In this document: piece after piece, positions 34,835 through 37,443 of the stretch
Layout: each line of letters starts with the position of its first letter
Numbering within the stretch: position 1 is the stretch's first letter
Origin: Rhodocyclaceae bacterium
GTDB lineage: Bacteria > Pseudomonadota > Gammaproteobacteria > Burkholderiales > Rhodocyclaceae
DNA length: 37,443 nucleotides
Direction: 5' to 3'
NCBI GenBank assembly: GCA_018883265.1
Contig: VEQK01000018.1
Span: 1-37,443 of the forward strand
The notes under the pieces: model-generated
Told to the model about the DNA's origin: nothing
Seen by the model: the letters and a program-made list of their open reading frames with translations, nothing else
Databases searched by the model: none
Made by a program: the position numbers and the translations under genes

Positions 34835-35980
34835 ATGGACAAGCAAATCATCGACCTGATCGAGGAGGGCAACCGCGCCTTCGACTCCTTCAAGTCCGAC
34901 ATCACCAACCGTCTCGAAACCATCGAGGCAAAGCGCAACCGTCCCGGCTTCGGCAGCGGCGGTGACACCTCCACCACCAAGGGCACCTTCGACTCGCGCG
35001 AGCTGATGGGCGACCGCAAGGCCTTCGACGCCTTCGTCCGCACCGGCGACGAATCCGAGATGAAGTCCCTGGCCGTGACCACCAACGGCGGCGCCGACGG
35101 TGGCTATGCCGTGCCGAAGGTGATCGACGGCCTGCTGGAAACCCTGCTGATCAAACAGAGCCCGCTGCGCCAACTGGCCAACGTGGTGCAAGTGAGCACG
35201 CAGGATTACCACAAGCTGGTGAATAAGCGCGGCGAGGCTGCGACCTGGGCTGGCGAAACCGATGCGCGACCCGCAACGGCCACCCCCCAGCTGGTCGACA
35301 TCGTGCCGACCATGGGCGAGCTGTACGCCAACGCACTGGCCACCCAGCGCATGCTGGACGATGTGTTCTTCAACGCGGAGCAGTGGCTGGCCGACACCCT
35401 GGCTGACCAATTCGCATCTGCAGAAGGCGCCTCCTTCATCAGCGGCGACGGCACCAACAAGCCCACCGGCCTGCTGACTGGCACGATCAACAACCAGGCC
35501 GACGGAACCCGCGCCTTCGGTGCGATCCAGTACATCGCCTCCGGTGCTGCTGGTGCCTTCAAGAGCACCGACCCTGCCGACTGCCTGGTGGATGTGGTCC
35601 AGTCCATGCGACCTGGCTACCGCAACACCGGCGAGGCGGCCTGGCTGATGTCTCCGGGCACCCTGGCCGCGATGATGAAGCTGAAGGACTCGCTGGGCCG
35701 CCCGCTGATCATGCCCGCCTACGCAAGCGGCGAGCGCAACATGCTGCTGGGTTATCCGGTCTACGAGGACGCCTGGATGCCCGACATCGCGGCGAACAGC
35801 TACTCGATCGCCTTTGGCAACTTCCGCCGGGCCTACACGATCGTGGACCGCATCGGCATGAAAGTGCTGCGCGATCCCTTCAGTGCCAAGCCCTACGTCG
35901 GCTTCTACTGCACCAAGCGCACTGGCGGCGCACTGGTGAACAGCGAAGCGATCAAGGTCGTGAAATTCGCGGCCTCTTGA
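34835..35980 (+). CDS. HK97-type phage major capsid protein
   Basis: This 381-residue shell protein has the HK97 fold. The N-terminal 80-90 residues are helical and charged (IIDLIEEGNRAFDSFKSDIT), like the delta scaffold domain. The mature part begins near GADGGYAVPKVIDGLLETLL. Recognisable blocks are EAATWAGETDARPATATPQL, SFISGDGTNKPTGLL, GEAAWLMSPGTLAAMMKLKD, LLGYPVYEDAWMPDI and AIAFGNFRRAYTIVDR-like SIAFGNFRRAYTIVDR. GAAAGG lies 7 nt before the ATG. No prohead protease gene is present, so cleavage of the scaffold domain, if it happens, would need a helper's enzyme. Confidence 0.93.
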   Translation: MDKQIIDLIEEGNRAFDSFKSDITNRLETIEAKRNRPGFGSGGDTSTTKGTFDSRELMGDRKAFDAFVRTGDESEMKSLAVTTNGGADGGYAVPKVIDGLLETLLIKQSPLRQLANVVQVSTQDYHKLVNKRGEAATWAGETDARPATATPQLVDIVPTMGELYANALATQRMLDDVFFNAEQWLADTLADQFASAEGASFISGDGTNKPTGLLTGTINNQADGTRAFGAIQYIASGAAGAFKSTDPADCLVDVVQSMRPGYRNTGEAAWLMSPGTLAAMMKLKDSLGRPLIMPAYASGERNMLLGYPVYEDAWMPDIAANSYSIAFGNFRRAYTIVDRIGMKVLRDPFSAKPYVGFYCTKRTGGALVNSEAIKVVKFAAS

Positions 35981-36043
35981 TCAAGTGAGCTGCAGGGGGC
36001 GTGCCTCACAAGGGCCGCCCCCTCTTTCACGAAGGACACCACC

Positions 36044-36502
36044 ATGCGAGGCCGCACACCCAAGCCGACCCAGCTCAAGCTGGTGCAAGGCACGCTCAGA
36101 AAGCATCGGACAAACGCCAACGAGCCCAAGCCCCAGGGCGACCTGGCCGAGCCCCCCGCGCACTTTTCTGACGTCCAGCGTGAGGTCTGGGACTACGCGA
36201 TCGAGCACGCACCGAAAGGCCTGCTGAAAAAGCTGGACCTGTCTGTGCTGGAGATTTGGGTGACCGCATTCGTCTTCCACCGGGAGGCATCGCAGAAGCT
36301 GGCCATCACCGGCCAGGTCATCAAGTCACCCACCGGCTACCCGGTGATGAACCCGTACCTGGCGAACATGAACAGGCAAGCCCAGATCATGCTCAAGGCC
36401 GCGTCCGAGATGGGCTTCACGCCCGCGTCACGTTCGCGCATCGCAGTGGCTGAAGAAGCCATCGACGACGACCCCTGGGCGAGGCTGGCAGCTGAAATTT
36501 GA
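36044..36502 (+). CDS. phage terminase small subunit, P27 family
   Basis: This protein would recognise the packaging site and recruit the large terminase. The 152-residue sequence opens with the family pattern MRGRTPKPTQLKLVQGTLRKHR, followed by the acidic-proline linker and a helical DNA-binding body (SDVQREVWDYAIEHAPKG, then GYPVMNPYLANMNRQAQIML). The C-terminus DDDPWARLAAEI is typical. It comes after the capsid gene, the reverse of the usual phage order, and no large terminase gene follows. AAGGA lies upstream of the ATG. Confidence 0.92.
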   Translation: MRGRTPKPTQLKLVQGTLRKHRTNANEPKPQGDLAEPPAHFSDVQREVWDYAIEHAPKGLLKKLDLSVLEIWVTAFVFHREASQKLAITGQVIKSPTGYPVMNPYLANMNRQAQIMLKAASEMGFTPASRSRIAVAEEAIDDDPWARLAAEI

Positions 36503-36668
36503 GGAAGGCGTAAGCCGTGAGTGGCCTGGGATGGAATGACCCGATAACCACGGCAGCATGCAACGGTAGATCGGAGCGTGGGCATGCAAAGGGATCGCAG
36601 GTTCCCTGCCTGGGGGCTATTTGCTCGGCACCTAGGCGAAACCTGCACCTACACAGAAAGGCCGCGAC
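36503..36668 (+). other. repeat-bearing gap, candidate DNA packaging site
   Basis: This is a 166-nt noncoding stretch beside the terminase gene. GCATGCAA occurs twice as a direct repeat (36556-36563 and 36582-36589), and GCAGGTT (36597-36603) has its inverted copy AACCTGC at 36640-36646. Phage packaging sites often sit beside the small terminase gene. This reading is by position only. Confidence 0.35.
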
Positions 36669-37190
36669 ATGAGCATCGATCTCCGTCTGCACGCAGCGCA
36701 GCGCTCCAAGAACTTGCAGAGCATCGCCCACCAAACCACGCAGATCGACCTGATCGCGGCCAGTGGCATCGCGTCACGCAGCAACCGGATGGGCGCCGCC
36801 GCCTTCCGCACGCTGGAGGACCAGCGCTTCGCGCCTGAGCTGATCCGCCTGGTATCGAGTGCCGTGATCGGCAAGGCCCGGTCGCAGCGCTGGCGCATCA
36901 AGCGCCGCGACGAGCTGCTGGCCTTCACGGCCGCTGTGGGCGCTTTCTGGCTCAAGCCCTACTGCACCCATTGTGAGGGCCGTGGCGTGGCCGTGGTGGG
37001 CCAGCTGGCCCGCGACATCTGCCCGCATTGCCACGGCACCGGCACCCGTCCCTTGCCCACGGCCAAGGACATCGGCCTGCAGGATCGCGTGGACGATGTG
37101 CGCTTCCAGCGCTACGTGCGCGAGGCGCTGCTGTGCCTGGATGGCCAGATCAACGGCTACCTGAGCAAGACCAAGGCCGTGCTGGGCTGA
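36669..37190 (+). CDS. protein with DnaJ-like double zinc finger, possible late regulator
   Basis: The 173-residue protein has two CxxCxGxG motifs, Cys99-Cys102 (YCTHCEGRGVAVV) and Cys118-Cys121 (ICPHCHGTGTR), which should bind one or two zinc ions. The N-terminal 90 residues are helical and basic (RSQRWRIKRRDELLAF). Zinc fingers of this type occur in phage antiterminators of the Q group and in DnaJ; there is no J domain here. A late transcription regulator is possible but unproven. It is the last gene before the right attachment site. Confidence 0.75.
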   Translation: MSIDLRLHAAQRSKNLQSIAHQTTQIDLIAASGIASRSNRMGAAAFRTLEDQRFAPELIRLVSSAVIGKARSQRWRIKRRDELLAFTAAVGAFWLKPYCTHCEGRGVAVVGQLARDICPHCHGTGTRPLPTAKDIGLQDRVDDVRFQRYVREALLCLDGQINGYLSKTKAVLG

Positions 37191-37200
37191 CCCCTGGCAT

Positions 37201-37216
37201 GCCCCTGAAATGGGGC
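37201..37216 (+). terminator. hairpin after the last gene of the element
   Basis: GCCCC-TGAAAT-GGGGC forms a 5-bp GC stem 11 nt after the stop. There is no T-run, so it may be a rho-assisted stop or an RNA-stabilising stem. Confidence 0.3.
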
Positions 37217-37287
37217 TCCCACAACCGAAAAGCCGAGGCAGATCGACGCCGAGAAAGGGCGGCGGTTAATGGTGTAAACTGGCGAAC

Positions 37288-37296
37288 GGTTATCAG
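37288..37296 (+). repeat. GGTTATCAG end repeat
   Basis: This 9-mer, 20 nt inside the right attachment site, is the inverted copy of CTGATAACC at 29214-29222, 33 nt inside the left site. The pair could be integrase or excisionase arm-binding sites. Confidence 0.35.
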
Positions 37297-37316
37297 TAAA
37301 TGGCGCCCCTAAACCC

Positions 37317-37363
37317 CTGTTAATCCGTAGGTCCCTGGTTCGAGCCCAGGTCGAGGAGCCAAA
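37317..37363 (+). repeat. right attachment site
   Basis: This is the direct repeat of 29134-29180 (46 of 47 positions). Its TCGAGGA pairs fully with the tRNA-Asn acceptor TCCTCGA, so this is probably the original chromosomal 3' end displaced by the insertion. Confidence 0.93.
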
Positions 37364-37366
37364 CAC

Positions 37367-37396
37367 AAGGCCCCAGAGTCAAATCTGGGGCCTTTT
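37367..37396 (+). terminator. intrinsic terminator, probably the original tRNA-Asn terminator
   Basis: AAGGCCCCAGA (37367-37377) pairs perfectly with TCTGGGGCCTT (37384-37394), followed by TT to 37396. It lies 3 nt after the right attachment site, exactly where the uninterrupted tRNA-Asn gene would have needed it. The remaining 47 nt to the window end show no feature. Confidence 0.85.
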
Positions 37397-37443
37397 CGTT
37401 TCTGTTGCGTGGTGCGCTGCGAATAGACCTTAAGGCTTCCTTA

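Larger units (their letters stand above)
29134..37363 (+). mobile_element. 8.2-kb integrated phage-satellite-like element in tRNA-Asn
   Basis: The element is bounded by 47-bp direct repeats of the tRNA-Asn 3' part, with a tyrosine integrase gene as its first gene, 79 nt inside the left repeat. All its genes read rightward and are tightly packed, several with ATGA overlaps. Modules in order: integrase, small unknown genes, primase zinc-finger protein, AAA helicase, unknown genes, HK97-type capsid, P27-type terminase small subunit, zinc-finger protein. No portal, large terminase, protease, tail, lysis or recognisable repressor gene is present. Its genes strongly favour C/G at third positions compared with the flanking chromosome. 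A satellite of a helper phage fits better than a decayed prophage, because most frames are intact. Confidence 0.85.

Noticed and set aside
29134-37363. The element as a decayed remnant of a full prophage
   Set aside because: Attachment sites are intact, genes are tightly coupled, and the capsid-terminase order does not fit simple deletion; only one small gene shows a possible frameshift.
37157-37366. Minus-strand 69-residue frame with SSTWARTRDLRINRGL
   Set aside because: The recurring peptide comes from antisense reading of the tRNA-Asn 3' end in the attachment site, not from a gene.

Overview
The first 29 kb is a chromosomal segment of a gammaproteobacterium. The gene order fabF - ygfX - nadB - rpoE - rseA - rseC - mucD/degP - lepA - lepB - rnc - era - recO - pdxJ - acpS - nagZ - uvrC - pgsA - tRNA-Gly/Cys/Gly is the conserved housekeeping order of that class. 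I cannot name the genus; a Chromatiales or sulfur-oxidiser type relative is only a guess.

Layout: (1) 45-1732 holds fabF and a ygfX-like gene, convergent with nadB. (2) 3468-6332 is an envelope-stress sigma-E operon. Its anti-sigma factor is only 90 residues with no membrane segment, and rseB is absent. (3) 6454-16147 is a tightly packed run for translation, secretion, RNA processing, DNA repair, cofactor and phospholipid synthesis and cell-wall recycling. (4) 16183-16553 is a tRNA cluster with a near-consensus promoter, followed by an inverted 31-nt copy of part of tRNA-Cys. (5) 16708-26975 holds rluA, dsbB and a four-gene MdtABC/MuxABC-type efflux operon on the minus strand. (6) 27076-29036 is a UmuD/UmuC-type DNA polymerase V operon with its own palindromic control region. 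(7) 29103-29178 is tRNA-Asn.

From tRNA-Asn to position 37363 lies an 8.2-kb integrated mobile element, the most unusual part of the window. A 47-bp direct repeat (46/47 identical) of the 3' part of tRNA-Asn marks its ends. All its genes read rightward: tyrosine integrase, small unknown genes, a primase-type zinc-finger protein, a RepA/AAA-type helicase, more unknown genes, an HK97-fold major capsid protein, a P27-type terminase small subunit, and a protein with a DnaJ-like double zinc finger. I found no portal, large terminase, prohead protease, tail, lysis or repressor gene. It looks like a compact phage satellite that brings its own shell protein and its own DNA-choosing terminase subunit and would need a helper phage for the rest. 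The element also holds iteron-like repeats with G-runs behind the helicase gene (a candidate replication origin), a strong two-level hairpin at 31121-31161, a hairpin-rich leader in front of the capsid gene, and a repeat-bearing gap beside the terminase gene that could be a packaging site.
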